Notes: a model not told the origin generated them from the sequence alone. Counted from the stretch's first letter, positions 35,097 through 45,050 are shown. The stretch is 64,000 nt of DNA from G963677085 sp963677085 (GCA_963677085.2 CAXXFH010000002.1:62001-126000); one strand, 5' to 3'. Made by a program: numbers and translations.

Positions 35097-38000
35097 GTGA
35101 ATTGGGCATGTTTGTTCCCTTTTTCGTCGCGGGTCCTCTGGTGCGTGGTTTGCCTGCTTGTCGCTGCGACGGCCTTCGGTGGTGAATCTTCGAACAATCC
35201 TGCATCGCAATCAACGCCAACATCGCTTGAAATCCTCAAGGTTGAGCCGAGTGTGCTGTTTCCCCGTAGCGAGCCGCTGATGCAGATTGCCCGGCTCACG
35301 GTGGTCAACCGTACGAAGCAGCCAATCGCGACGACGGCACAAATCACACTGGACAACCTAGAAACGCGACGGGAACCGTTGGGAACAATTTCCCCGGGAC
35401 AAAACACGCTGGAAATTCGCGTTCCCGACACAACCGTTGCGGCCCGTTTGCACATCGTCCTGAGCGATGACGCCGAGGGGCACGGTCAGCAACTCGCCCA
35501 GTGGGAGTCGACGTGGCAACCTCAGCGACATTGGGTCGTGTACATTACCAAGTCGGCGCACACCGACCTGGGCTACGAGGACTACGAGCACATCAAACGC
35601 CGGGCACTTGCCCAGTATGTTGACGACGCCCGGAAAATCACCGATGCCACCTGGACACAGCCTGACGCCAATCGCTATCGGTGGACGATCGAGCATCTCC
35701 ACTGGTTGCGTGGTTGTCTCGATGAACGGTCCTGGCCGTGGTTCCGTGAATTGATCGACCAGTATGTGAAGACTGGCAAGATGGGGTTGACTGGTGTACA
35801 CACCGGTGTCCACTCGCACTGGCACGACGTGGAACAGCTTTGTCGTTCGACGTATTGGGGACGCCGGCACGCGCGCGACCAGCTTGGGCTAGACTTACCG
35901 CTCTACCTGATCGCCGACGAGCCCGGAATCGCCTGGCCGGTGGCTCAAGCGTGGGCCGAGGCGGGAGGTCGCTATGTGATCAACTGCCAGAACTGGGGAT
36001 GGCGAGGCCGCGACCCTAGTATTCCGCTGATTTTCTGGTGGCTCGCGCCGGACGGTCGCACCAAGGTGCTCTACTCGAATCCAGGGCATTACGGCCGCTG
36101 GTCGTACGGAACGCGGAATCTCCGCTCGGGATACGACAAGATGCTCGAGTGGATTCCCGCCTTCCTAAAATCCGTCGAGGCGGGGGCTTGCGGCGAGTAT
36201 CCCTACGATCTGTTCCTCGCTTCCGCCTATCGCGATCATGAGCCTCCGAGAGACAATGAGGCGGAAGCCGTCGCCGCGTGGAACAAGCGATGGCGTTATC
36301 CAGAACTGCGGATCGACGATCCGACACATTTCATGTTCGAGATGGAGCGGCGTTACGGCGACAAAATTCCCACGCTCGCCGGCGACGTAACCAGCGCCTG
36401 GGCCGACTACACGGCCATCGATTCCGACACGATGGGGCGAAAGCGCGCTGCTGGTACCCAATTGGCGGTGGCCGAAGGCCTGGCTTCGATCGCCCGGTTG
36501 CTCGAGCCGGGCTACCTGCTGCCGCAGCGGCGCATCGACGACGCCTACTGGCGGCTCTGCGAATTCGACGAGCACTGCTGGCCGACGGGAATGCCCCCGA
36601 ACGACATCCAGGAAACCAACACCGTGCTGTTCAAGCACCATAATGTGGACGTCGTTGAACGGATGGTGGGCAACGAACTTGAATGCGCGCTGCAATCCAT
36701 TGTCGCGAATGTGCCTTGCCCAGGCGAACCGACCCTGGTGGTCGTCAATCCCGTGGCCCATCCACGCACCGACGTGGTCAGCGTGGCGTTGAACGAGTTG
36801 GGGAGTATCCCAGATGACGTTGCGGTAATCGAAACCACCACGGGCGAAAGCGTTCCTTGCCAGCGCGCCGGAGAGCGGCTTGTGTTCCTGGCCCGCAATA
36901 TCCCGGCCTACGGTTACCAGACCTATACCCTGGGCCACAAGCCGGCGAGCGCGAGTAAGGGACTTCTCAAGGCCGACCCCACGGCGTTGGAGAATCGGTT
37001 CTACCGAATCGTTTTTGATGAAACTCAAGGCACGATCACGAGTCTCTTCGACAAGGAACTTGGCCGCGAACTGGTCGACCCGTCGGCGCCGCACGGTTTG
37101 AACCAGTATATCTTCGACCACCGAACATCGCCCAAGGGCACGGAGGGTTCCCAGGCATCGCCCATCAAGGTGTCGCGAATGGCAAGCGAAGCCGGCCCCC
37201 TGTTCGCGACGATGCGAGTGGAGACCACCGAGCCGAAAAGCGGCGCGGAAATCCGGCAGACGATAACGCTCTACCGTGATCTGAAACGCGTCGAGATCCA
37301 GAACGAGCTTCGCCACGTTCGTGCCATGGGCACCACGCCGCGCTATACGAAGAACGTCTTCATCGCGTTTCCGCTGCATGTTCCCGGCGCGACAACCCGC
37401 GCGGAATACGCCGTCGGGACGGTTCGACCCTACGAGGATCAAACTCACATAGGGACACAGGACTATTTGGTCGTTCAGCGTTACGTGAATTGCAGCAACG
37501 ACGATTACGGCGTCACCTGGACGACCCGCGAGGCGCCGGTGGTCCATTTCGGCGAGATTCGCTACAACCAATTCTCCAAAGACTACAAGCCCCAAAAGCC
37601 CTGGTTGTATAGCTACGCCATGAGCAACCGTATGGCGGGGCTTCTCTGGCACCATCCCGACCAGTGTTGCGCGACACTGCACTACACGATCACGTCGCAT
37701 GCTCAGTCATGGCCCTCGGGGGCCGCCGCCGAATACGGATGGCAACGCGGCAATCCGCTCATCGCGACCGTCGTGAAACGATCGCAACCAGGGACGCTGC
37801 CGGCGCGGCAGTCGTTCGTGGAAATCGGTGCTCCCAACGTCCAAATGACCGTGCTCAAGCCCAGCGAACTACCTGGCAAGGGCTTCATCGTCCGGTTGGT
37901 TGAAACGCAAGGACGTCCCGAGACATCCGTGTCGATCCGTTTTCCCATGTTTCATTTGGATCGGGCCGTGGCCTGCGATCTGGTGGAAAACGACCGCGAA

Positions 38001-38738
38001 AATCTGCCACTGACGTCCGACGGACAAGGCTTCCACCTCACCATGAGACGGTATGGTTTGGCCACCGTTCGCCTTGTACCTCACGGTCAAACACCCCAAA
38101 AGCTCACCGGCTTACAGGCCGACGCTCAAAGCGACCAAGCGATTCATCTAACGTGGCCAGCCGTGCCTGGGGCGACCAGCTACCGCGTCTATCGTCTACC
38201 AGGCGCTGGCGAGCCAACGTGTCTGGACAGCTTCATCGGGGAAACCCGAGAAAACGAATACCTCGACACAGGGCGCCGTCGCGGTACACCCTACCGCTAC
38301 CGGGTTGCGGCCGTCGCACCGGGTAACCTCGAAGGAAGTCCCAGCGACGAAGTGGCGGCATGCACCAAGCCGGAGAATACTTCGCCTCCCCCACCCGTTC
38401 GTGATCTGGTGGCAATTGAACGAGGCTCGCGGCGCGTGGTTCTAACGTGGCGTTCCAGCGCGGATACCGATGTGACGAACTACGAGATCCATCGCTCCGA
38501 GCGTCCCGACTATAAGCCCGGCCCGACGAGCCTCATCCACGTCGTCGAGAAGCCGGAATCGTACCATCGCCAACTCTATGTCGATACGGATGTCCGACCG
38601 CGAACATCGTACTTCTATCGCATCGTGGCGGTTGATGGCGACAGGCAACGTTCGCCGTCGTCCGCCGTCAGTAGCATTACCCTGTGCGATGAGTCACGCG
38701 CCGACGCGAAGCAGGCAGACAACTCCACGGGCAAGTAA
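35097..38738 (+). CDS. GH38-like alpha-mannosidase with two C-terminal Fn3 domains
   Basis: The 1213-residue product starts at a GTG with CAGGAGG five bases upstream and has a signal-type hydrophobic segment (VLWCVVCLLVAATAF). The catalytic region resembles GH38 glycosidases: ITKSAHTDLGY (HTD at 155-157, matching the family His-x-Asp zinc site), HSHWHD, and LIADEPG with a candidate nucleophile aspartate near 274. A large beta-rich C-terminal domain typical of GH38 follows. The final 200 residues are two fibronectin type III modules (LTWPAVPGATSYRVYRL; LTWRSSADTDVTNYEIHRS). It probably removes mannose or a related sugar from extracellular glycans. It precedes the sugar-catabolism genes at 38.9-43 kb. 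Confidence 0.85.
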   Translation: MNWACLFPFSSRVLWCVVCLLVAATAFGGESSNNPASQSTPTSLEILKVEPSVLFPRSEPLMQIARLTVVNRTKQPIATTAQITLDNLETRREPLGTISPGQNTLEIRVPDTTVAARLHIVLSDDAEGHGQQLAQWESTWQPQRHWVVYITKSAHTDLGYEDYEHIKRRALAQYVDDARKITDATWTQPDANRYRWTIEHLHWLRGCLDERSWPWFRELIDQYVKTGKMGLTGVHTGVHSHWHDVEQLCRSTYWGRRHARDQLGLDLPLYLIADEPGIAWPVAQAWAEAGGRYVINCQNWGWRGRDPSIPLIFWWLAPDGRTKVLYSNPGHYGRWSYGTRNLRSGYDKMLEWIPAFLKSVEAGACGEYPYDLFLASAYRDHEPPRDNEAEAVAAWNKRWRYPELRIDDPTHFMFEMERRYGDKIPTLAGDVTSAWADYTAIDSDTMGRKRAAGTQLAVAEGLASIARLLEPGYLLPQRRIDDAYWRLCEFDEHCWPTGMPPNDIQETNTVLFKHHNVDVVERMVGNELECALQSIVANVPCPGEPTLVVVNPVAHPRTDVVSVALNELGSIPDDVAVIETTTGESVPCQRAGERLVFLARNIPAYGYQTYTLGHKPASASKGLLKADPTALENRFYRIVFDETQGTITSLFDKELGRELVDPSAPHGLNQYIFDHRTSPKGTEGSQASPIKVSRMASEAGPLFATMRVETTEPKSGAEIRQTITLYRDLKRVEIQNELRHVRAMGTTPRYTKNVFIAFPLHVPGATTRAEYAVGTVRPYEDQTHIGTQDYLVVQRYVNCSNDDYGVTWTTREAPVVHFGEIRYNQFSKDYKPQKPWLYSYAMSNRMAGLLWHHPDQCCATLHYTITSHAQSWPSGAAAEYGWQRGNPLIATVVKRSQPGTLPARQSFVEIGAPNVQMTVLKPSELPGKGFIVRLVETQGRPETSVSIRFPMFHLDRAVACDLVENDRENLPLTSDGQGFHLTMRRYGLATVRLVPHGQTPQKLTGLQADAQSDQAIHLTWPAVPGATSYRVYRLPGAGEPTCLDSFIGETRENEYLDTGRRRGTPYRYRVAAVAPGNLEGSPSDEVAACTKPENTSPPPPVRDLVAIERGSRRVVLTWRSSADTDVTNYEIHRSERPDYKPGPTSLIHVVEKPESYHRQLYVDTDVRPRTSYFYRIVAVDGDRQRSPSSAVSSITLCDESRADAKQADNSTGK

Positions 38739-38885
38739 GCCGAGTTTTGACTTATGCTGCTCTGGTTGGCAATCGCGAAATTCCGCGTGACGTCTTGCCA
38801 TTATGGTACCAGGGTTCGGCGCAACCCGAGAGAACCGCCGAAAGTCGCTGGACTACTTCGGATGAGAAGTGTGAACTGACTTCCG

Positions 38886-39773
38886 CTACGCCCGTAACGG
38901 GGTGGCTGTACGAGCGTTGCAGTTCGAATTGGCCGGATCGATTTCCCGATATGCTCGCAACACGGCCAGTTCGCCCTCGCGGCCGGGAATCGATTGACCG
39001 TGTTCCATGCCGACCAGGCCGGCATATCCTTTTCGGTGGAGAAAGCGAAACACGTTCCGGTAGTTGATCTCGCCACTGGTCGGTTCGTAGCGGCCCGGGT
39101 GGTCGGCCACCTGGACGTACGCAATCTCGTCCCAGGCATCATCCAATGTTGGAATCAAGTCGCCTTCGGTAATCTGCTGGTGATACACGTCGGCCAGCAG
39201 CTTGCAGTGCGGATTTGCCACAGCCCTGCAAATAGCGTATGCCTGGTCGGTTCGTGTTAAGAACATGCTCGGATGATCAACCCGCACGTTGAGCGGCTCG
39301 ATGAGCATTATCATACCCGACGGCTCGCACACGTCGCAGCACCGCCGCAGCAAATCTACGACATTGGCCGTCTGAAAACCGATCGGCAAGCTCGGGTGCA
39401 GTGTGCCCGGAATCACCGTGAACCACCGAGCGTTCAAGCGTTTTGCCACCTCGATTGCCGCGCGCAACTCGGTCAACGTCTTTTGACGCAGGTCGTCGCG
39501 CCCGGAACTGAACGTGGGCCGCTCGAAATCGAACGTGGCGAGAAACGTTCCCATTGCCAACCCTAGCCGCTCCATCTCGCAGGCCAGTCGGTCCTGCAAA
39601 TCCACAGGCCGCTCCTGCATCCGGCTGTCTTCTAAGGCGACGAAGCCCTGGTCGGCGATGAAATTCAACTGGTCGATAGGATCCTCGCCCGCCAGATGCG
39701 GGAACTTATCCAGCCGCGCTGCGTAACGGAGCGCGAACCGATGTGGGGCAGGATTATCGTTCAGAGTCGACAT
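38886..39773 (-). CDS. Hydroxypyruvate-isomerase/xylose-isomerase-like TIM-barrel protein
   Basis: The 295-residue product is a TIM barrel of the AP-endonuclease-2 superfamily. Metal-ligand segments are visible: MLIEPLNV (Glu), LADVYHQ (Asp, His), VQVADHPGR and VGMEHG (Glu). It most resembles hydroxypyruvate isomerase and related sugar epimerases, whose substrates vary widely. It has no signal peptide. It is close to the Gfo/Idh/MocA gene on the same strand, a common pair in inositol or unusual-sugar degradation. The exact substrate is not readable. Confidence 0.85.
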   Translation of the reverse strand: MSTLNDNPAPHRFALRYAARLDKFPHLAGEDPIDQLNFIADQGFVALEDSRMQERPVDLQDRLACEMERLGLAMGTFLATFDFERPTFSSGRDDLRQKTLTELRAAIEVAKRLNARWFTVIPGTLHPSLPIGFQTANVVDLLRRCCDVCEPSGMIMLIEPLNVRVDHPSMFLTRTDQAYAICRAVANPHCKLLADVYHQQITEGDLIPTLDDAWDEIAYVQVADHPGRYEPTSGEINYRNVFRFLHRKGYAGLVGMEHGQSIPGREGELAVLRAYREIDPANSNCNARTATPLRA

Positions 39774-39844
39774 GGAATGATCTCGTTCTGTGTAAGCGAG
39801 GGTATTGCGAATGCAGGACTATCCCTGTTTCGAGCCCTTCTTCT

Positions 39845-40010
39845 CCGGATCGCGGCTGGTGACTCACAGGTAAGCGCGGCGGAGCAATTCAGCCGTGCCG
39901 AGCACGCGGATTTCCTTCTCCGTCATGCCCGAAGGTTGAGCTGAGTACGCGACCTTGACCGAATTTCAACGCGATGGCAATGGGCACATCCTTGCCAGCG
40001 GGGCATGGCA
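39845..40010 (-). pseudogene. Possible ThuA-like C-terminal remnant
   Basis: The minus strand reads GKDVPIAIALKFGQGRVLSS then TFGHD, reminiscent of the ThuA-domain end (xxFGxGRVxxTxxGH). A shifted frame continues EKEIRVLGTAELLRRAYL with a stop. It may be the debris of a sugar-utilisation gene between the isomerase and oxidoreductase genes. This is a weak call. Confidence 0.3.
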
Positions 40011-40061
40011 GCCGCCGTCCCCAGAAACACGCGAAGCGTTCGCAGCATAAGTGTTTCTCTG

Positions 40062-41429
40062 TCAAACCACCTTGGGTAATTCAAATCCCGGACGCTGGGG
40101 TCGTTCCAGATAACTGTTGGCCTCGGCGTCGCCAGGGAAGATTTCCTTCACGGGGTCCCACGTGAGCTTTCGCCCCGTCCATCGGGCAATGTTGCCCAAA
40201 TGGCAGACTGAGCATGAGCGATGGCCGACCTCTTCGTTGGCCACTGGCTTCTCGCGCGACTTGATGCAATCGAACCAGTTCTGCATGTGATGATTGGAAT
40301 GTCCCAAATGCAGGTCGTCGTCGTGGATCGGCTCTTTGGAGATGGCGATTGGCTTAGTGTTGAACCGGCCGCGGTGCATGTAAAGCGTCCCTTTGTCGCC
40401 GTGAAAGACTCCCCCAAACACCGATGGCTGTTCGGTGGCCTCCTTGTTGCCAGAGTCCTTCGTTTTGGTCACGTTTACCAGTTTCAACAGCGTGCCGTCG
40501 GCGTAACGATACGTAATCGGGGCATTGAACGCCTTGGCCTCGACACAAATCTCCACAGGCCCCGTGTCGTCAGTGCCTAGCGCCCATTGCACGCAGTCCA
40601 GCGCGTGCGAACCGAAATTGCACATCCCTCCACCGGAATAGGTTGTGATGTTGTGCCAGCCGGGTTTGTTGTATGTCAGATAAATGTGCATGCTGAACGG
40701 CACGGGTTCGGTCTGGCCGCACCAGCGATCCCAGTCGAGGCCTTCAGGAACAGGTTCCGTGGGAATCTCGAAATCGCTGTAGGGTCGCGAACTGGCCCAA
40801 TTCATGCATTCCACAGTATGCACCTTGCCGATCCGGCCGTTGCGAATCAGTTCGGCCGCGTGTCGGTTGCGCTGCGTGGAACGTTGTTGTGTTCCCGTTT
40901 GGAACACACGCTTGTATTTCTGTGCAGCTTGGACAATCGCCCGGCCTTCGCGGATCGTCAGGCACAACGGTTTCTCGGCGTAGACGTCTTTGCCGGCCTG
41001 GCAGGCATGCACGCACGGCAGCGCGCGGAAATGTTCCGTCGTGGAGATGATGACCCCGTCGACATCCTTCAGTTCCAGCAGTTCCCGATAATCTTGGAAG
41101 ACGGGGACCTTGCCGGGGGCGGCCTTGAGCACTTGTTGCCCAAACTCCTGGACATAACTCTCGGCCTTTTGCGGCCATATGTCGCTACAGGCCACCAGCC
41201 GATAGGCATCCTTTCCCCCGGGCAAACTGCGGAAATCGCCGAACAATTGCCTCGCCCGTCGCCCCGTGCCGATTACGGCCACACCGATTCGGTCGTTCGC
41301 CCCGAGCCGGCCCGGGGCGGCCAGCGCCTCGGCGGGAATGAATTGCGGCACGCCGAACCCACCGATCGCAGCCGCGGCAGCGCCTCGCTGAAGAAACTGA
41401 CGTCGCGATAAGCAAGAGTGAAGGATCAT
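40062..41429 (-). CDS. Gfo/Idh/MocA family oxidoreductase with Tat signal
   Basis: The 455-residue product has a Tat signal (SRRQFLQRGAAAAAIGGFG) and the NAD(P)-binding Rossmann fold (RIGVAVIGTGRRARQLFGDF), the EKP motif (DVYAEKPLCL) and the C-terminal alpha/beta domain. Exported members of this family are common in planctomycetes and act on sugars or sugar derivatives. ATG 41429 is chosen over a longer frame because AGGAAG precedes it and the Tat signal then begins normally. The upstream region has a TATTATAAT box and a module also found at 46382-46469. It faces away from the XylR-like regulator. Confidence 0.9.
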   Translation of the reverse strand: MILHSCLSRRQFLQRGAAAAAIGGFGVPQFIPAEALAAPGRLGANDRIGVAVIGTGRRARQLFGDFRSLPGGKDAYRLVACSDIWPQKAESYVQEFGQQVLKAAPGKVPVFQDYRELLELKDVDGVIISTTEHFRALPCVHACQAGKDVYAEKPLCLTIREGRAIVQAAQKYKRVFQTGTQQRSTQRNRHAAELIRNGRIGKVHTVECMNWASSRPYSDFEIPTEPVPEGLDWDRWCGQTEPVPFSMHIYLTYNKPGWHNITTYSGGGMCNFGSHALDCVQWALGTDDTGPVEICVEAKAFNAPITYRYADGTLLKLVNVTKTKDSGNKEATEQPSVFGGVFHGDKGTLYMHRGRFNTKPIAISKEPIHDDDLHLGHSNHHMQNWFDCIKSREKPVANEEVGHRSCSVCHLGNIARWTGRKLTWDPVKEIFPGDAEANSYLERPQRPGFELPKVV

Positions 41430-41484
41430 GGCAGTCTTCTTCCTGGCAGATAGTTGCGTAAAACTTGTGAACGCTCGCCGATAA

Positions 41485-41577
41485 TTATTATAATAGACCG
41501 GCAGTCGACACTTCACCAACCCAAATGATGTTCACATTGACCCCATGTTGTGCACTTTTAGCCGGCGCTGTTTGACG
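41485..41577 (-). promoter_or_regulatory. Promoter and conserved upstream module, locus 1
   Basis: On the minus strand a TATTAT -10 box with a TTGGTG -35-like box 18 bases upstream lies about 60 bases before the oxidoreductase start. The upstream DNA, containing CAAATGATGTTCACATTG and GCACTTTTAGCC on the plus strand, matches 46382-46469 over about 90 bases with equal internal spacing. It is a candidate operator region for the XylR-like regulator. Confidence 0.62.
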
Positions 41578-41599
41578 AAGTTCTCCCCAACGATCATTC

Positions 41600-41702
41600 T
41601 ATTGATACCTGCATTAATAATGATCGCTTCGGGAAGCCGAACGCCTGGAAATCCAGGCTCCCGTTGGTCGCCTTCCGCTCATTGGCCATGCAGGCCTCAA
41701 TA
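41600..41702 (+). repeat. 103-bp element with terminal inverted repeats, copy 2
   Basis: The ends are TATTGATACCTGCAT and ATGCAGGCCTCAATA. Exact length 103 bp, same orientation as the other copies. Both ends finish in TA, as expected for TA target duplication. Confidence 0.87.
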
Positions 41703-41881
41703 GATTCATAATCTTCGTCGCGAGAGGCTACAAACCGAGGCAAACGCACAAATACGGCTTGATCGTGGTAAAACGTATTGGTGACTGCTTGAGTAACCAA
41801 GCACCTCGTTGAACGCCGCAGTCGGCCGACTTGCGGTTTCGCAACAAAAGGCTCGTGAACAATGTGGGTTAACGTCGTCAC

Positions 41882-43045
41882 ATGGCACTCATGACCAGAA
41901 CACACCGGGTCGCGTTACTTATCGAAACCTCACGGGCCTACGGGCGTGGCCTGTTGCGAGGTGTTTCGCGCTTCAACCGCGAACAGGGTGGGTGGTCCGT
42001 CTATTTCCGCCCTCATGGCCTGGGCGATCCCCCGCCGCCGTGGCTGCGTCACTGGCAAGGCGACGGCATTCTGGCACGGATTAACGACCGCCGGGTGGCC
42101 GATGCAGTGTTGGCTGCCGGGGTTCCCGTCGTTGAATTACGTGGTGCCCTTCCCAACCTCGGCATTCCCTTCATTGGTGCCGACAATCGAGTAACCGCCC
42201 AAATGATGTTCGAGCACCTTCGCGATTGCGGATTCCGACGTTTCGCCTTCTGCTCCATGTCGGAGGGTATTTATCCCATCATGGATGAACGCTGCAATAA
42301 TTTCCGCATGCTTGCCGAACAGAAAGAATTTTTCTACAGCGAGTTCAAATCTCGTGCCGATCGTCGCCTCTCCTGGGAACAAGAACGAATCAAAATGGCC
42401 AAGTGGATTTCGGCACTTCCCAAGCCGATCGGTATAGCGGCCTGCAACGACGATTACGGTCTGCAGGTGCTCGACGCTTGTCGCTACGCCAACGTGCTCG
42501 TGCCGGATGAGGCGGCCGTGATTGCTGTGGAAAATGACGATTACTGCTGCTCGTTGGCCATTCCACCGCTGACGACGATCGATCAGATGCCGGAGCAAAT
42601 CGGCTTTGAAGCAGCGGCCCTATTGGACCGCATGATGAACGGCGAAACTGTGGCGACGGATCCCGTGCTCATTCCGCCGCGTGGGGTGGTCACGCGACAG
42701 TCGACCGACGTGCTAGCCACGGAAGACGAAGTAGTGGCCCATGCCGTTCACTTCATCCGGCAACACGCGTGCAATCGTATCGGCGTGACTGACGTAGTGA
42801 AACACGTGCATCTATCGCGATCCGCACTTGAGATACGGATGAAGGCGGCCATCGGTCGGGCAATCTACCAGGAAATCCAGCGGGTGCAGATCGACGCGGT
42901 AAAGGAACTCCTCGCGGAGACCGACTTGCCGATTAAACAGGTGGCCGTACGTTGCGGGTTCAGCGGCGTCCGGTATATGACCCGCGCATTCCGAAACGCC
43001 ACCGGCCAAACACCGGCTGCATTCCGCAAACACGCCCAGAGCTGA
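41882..43045 (+). CDS. XylR-like transcriptional regulator (LacI-type sensor, AraC-type HTH)
   Basis: The 387-residue product has a periplasmic-binding-protein-like sensor (RVALLIETSRAYGRGLLRGV, IAACNDDYGLQVLDAC, IPPLTTIDQMPEQIGFEAA) and a C-terminal AraC-type double helix-turn-helix (NRIGVTDVVKHVHLSRSALE; PIKQVAVRCGFSGVRYMTRAF). This is the XylR architecture, which senses a sugar and controls its use. It is divergent from the Gfo/Idh/MocA gene, so that enzyme is its most likely target; the shared module at 41485-41577 and 46377-46469 suggests a second target operon. Confidence 0.92.
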   Translation: MALMTRTHRVALLIETSRAYGRGLLRGVSRFNREQGGWSVYFRPHGLGDPPPPWLRHWQGDGILARINDRRVADAVLAAGVPVVELRGALPNLGIPFIGADNRVTAQMMFEHLRDCGFRRFAFCSMSEGIYPIMDERCNNFRMLAEQKEFFYSEFKSRADRRLSWEQERIKMAKWISALPKPIGIAACNDDYGLQVLDACRYANVLVPDEAAVIAVENDDYCCSLAIPPLTTIDQMPEQIGFEAAALLDRMMNGETVATDPVLIPPRGVVTRQSTDVLATEDEVVAHAVHFIRQHACNRIGVTDVVKHVHLSRSALEIRMKAAIGRAIYQEIQRVQIDAVKELLAETDLPIKQVAVRCGFSGVRYMTRAFRNATGQTPAAFRKHAQS

Positions 43046-43144
43046 GGACGGCGCGAAAAACAACTTGCCGTTTGTCAAGATGAAACGCGAGGGTCGTCGC
43101 GAAGCACGGCCCAGTGAATTGGCATGTTGTTTTCCGGTCAATCC

Positions 43145-43247
43145 TATTGATGTTTGCATTGGAAATGATCGCTTCGGGAAGCCGGATACCTGGAAATCCA
43201 GGCTCCCGCTGGTCACCTTCCGTTCATTAGCTATGCAAGCGCCAATA
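43145..43247 (+). repeat. 103-bp element with terminal inverted repeats, copy 3
   Basis: The ends are TATTGATGTTTGCAT and ATGCAAGCGCCAATA. Length is exactly 103 bp. It is the most diverged copy; it lies 100 bases after the regulator stop and 60 bases from the DUF1559 stop. Confidence 0.84.
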
Positions 43248-43306
43248 AAGGATTTCGCGCGAAAGCCGACGTCCGAGGTTGATGCCGTTGCGGGTAGCGC
43301 CGGCCG

Positions 43307-44278
43307 TCACAAATTCGATACACCGACTGGCTGTCCGTCGGCTCGACTCCCCAGTCGCTTATGGGTGGTCAGGTCGATCGAGTAATTCAAGTGGCGGATG
43401 GAACCGTCGCAGAAGGCGGCGTTGAAGCCGGCGACGTGGGCGCTACCCACGCCGTGGTAACTCCATCCGGCACGGTCGCGGTAGGGTTGACTTGCGCTGC
43501 GTATTACGTCCGTGTTCCCACCGATGTAGGCGGCTTCATTGTCTTCGCCATCCCGCCCATCGGTGTAGTGGTCGGGATCGAGGTATTTTTCGAAGAGCAA
43601 GTAGGTGTTGGTCATTCCGTCGCGTATTGCGGCTGGTCGCGTTGTGCTGCGCTGGTAGATAACGCCGCTGCACGAGCCCGCCCAATTGGTGAAACTCCCG
43701 TCGTTGGCTTCTGTCCAATTGGCCGGTGCGCTGCCGCTGCCGACGCCACATCCATTGGCCACGTAGTCGTTGCGCCCGCAGACCGACGGCCAGTCGCTGT
43801 TGAGGTAAACCCAACCGCTTCCTCGTGACGGGCTGGCATAGGCCGTTGCGGCGCGACGTGTCGGGCAGTACAAAAACGTAAGGGGTGTTTCCATCATTTG
43901 TTTCGCGCCGGCCGTCTGTGCGGACGTTATGGTGTCCGCATCTCCATCCGAGGGAAGCATGTAAAGGGCTTGCTGCTCGATAAACGGCAAAATATTGTAG
44001 GCCCAGCCACCGGGTTGCATGTCGCCCATGCCACGGTCGGCATCGCCCGTCCATTTGGGACCCCAACCTCCGGTGGGCAGATGGCCGGCGTGTGCCTGAT
44101 GGTTCAAACAAGCCAACGCAAGTTGCTTGAGGTTATTCTGGCACTGCAACTGACGAGCCGCCTCACGCGCAGATTGGACCGCAGGCAACAACAACCCGAT
44201 GAGAATCCCAATAATGGCGATTACCACCAGCAACTCGACCAATGTGAAACCCGCTTTGAGTCGACCCCACATCGTCAT
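43307..44278 (-). CDS. DUF1559 family protein with prepilin-type N-terminus
   Basis: The 323-residue product begins MTMWGRLKAGFTLVELLVVI, a type IV prepilin signal cleaved before the phenylalanine, then one hydrophobic helix with AAREAARQxQCQNNLKQLALA typical of DUF1559. The C-terminal HVAGFNAAFCDGSIRHLN is the family motif H-x9-DG. These pseudopilin-like proteins are expanded hugely in planctomycetes; their role is unknown. It is the last gene of a minus-strand group with the DUF1080-like and PEP-CTERM genes. Confidence 0.93.
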   Translation of the reverse strand: MTMWGRLKAGFTLVELLVVIAIIGILIGLLLPAVQSAREAARQLQCQNNLKQLALACLNHQAHAGHLPTGGWGPKWTGDADRGMGDMQPGGWAYNILPFIEQQALYMLPSDGDADTITSAQTAGAKQMMETPLTFLYCPTRRAATAYASPSRGSGWVYLNSDWPSVCGRNDYVANGCGVGSGSAPANWTEANDGSFTNWAGSCSGVIYQRSTTRPAAIRDGMTNTYLLFEKYLDPDHYTDGRDGEDNEAAYIGGNTDVIRSASQPYRDRAGWSYHGVGSAHVAGFNAAFCDGSIRHLNYSIDLTTHKRLGSRADGQPVGVSNL

Positions 44279-44381
44279 CGTCCTTGAGCATCGTTTCGGT
44301 TGATTTCCATCCTCCGGATGGGCTTCTGTCCGAGGCCGCCTCCGAAGAATTCGCGCGACAAACGGTGAAATTCACTGAAGC

Positions 44382-45050
44382 TCACTTGCCATTGTCCACC
44401 TTCTGGCCCCGAAGCTCGACTTGGTCCCATTGGGCCGTGTCGTCGAACGAGCCTAGGCCGATGCGCCCGGAGGCGAACGTTTTGTCTTCGGCAATCATGA
44501 TCGGCTTTTCCATGTTGTCGAAATACACTTCGATCGTCCCGTCGGCCACGCGACGAACGATTTTGACGCTGTGCCAATCGTCTGTCCACGGGACGCCGGG
44601 CGACTCATTCTTCGTGATCATCTTCCGTGGGGCATCGTTGACAATCATGATTTGGCCGGCATACGGATCGGCCTTTTTGCCCATGTGGGCGTAGTAGAAG
44701 TGTGCCGGGTCCTGGTAGCCGAAGATAATGCATACATCGCGGTGGCCATAGTCGCGGGTGGTGCTTTTCACCCGGGACGTCAATACGAAATCGCCCACCA
44801 CCACGTCCTTCAGCAACGAAATATTGAACGGACTACGATGCGGCGGCTTGTAGTTGCTCATTTTGAATTGTTCGTAGACTTTTCCCTGGTCGGTCACGTT
44901 GACCTTCCAGGCCTTGGCGTCGGTCGGCTGCCAGTTGTCGGCGCCGTTTTCAAAGTTGTCCTCAAAGACCAACGGTAGGTCAGCCGCAATGGCGGGAAGT
45001 ACGTAACCAAAACAAGCTAACATGGCAATCGATAGAACAAGTCGCAACAT
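44382..45050 (-). CDS. DUF1080/LamG-like exported protein
   Basis: The 222-residue product has a signal peptide (MLRLVLSIAMLACFGYVLPA) and a jelly-roll domain of the 3-keto-disaccharide hydrolase/DUF1080 or LamG type: VFEDNFENGADNWQPTD, FVLTSRVKS, PAHFYYAHMG, DDWHSVKIVRR, IGLGSFDDTAQWDQVELRG. It probably binds or cleaves a glycan outside the cytoplasm. ATG 45050 has an AAGGA site at good spacing. It lies between the PEP-CTERM and DUF1559 genes on the same strand. Confidence 0.83.
   Translation of the reverse strand: MLRLVLSIAMLACFGYVLPAIAADLPLVFEDNFENGADNWQPTDAKAWKVNVTDQGKVYEQFKMSNYKPPHRSPFNISLLKDVVVGDFVLTSRVKSTTRDYGHRDVCIIFGYQDPAHFYYAHMGKKADPYAGQIMIVNDAPRKMITKNESPGVPWTDDWHSVKIVRRVADGTIEVYFDNMEKPIMIAEDKTFASGRIGLGSFDDTAQWDQVELRGQKVDNGK

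Larger units (their letters stand above)
41430..41881. other. Divergent control region
   Basis: This 452-base region separates the oxidoreductase from its likely regulator. It contains a promoter-proximal module (41491-41577) and copy 2 of the 103-bp element (41600-41702). No gene is supported. Confidence 0.6.

Noticed and set aside
36165..37700. 511-codon open frame on the minus strand
   Set aside because: Antisense to the GH38-like glycosidase, which has clear motifs and a good ribosome site.
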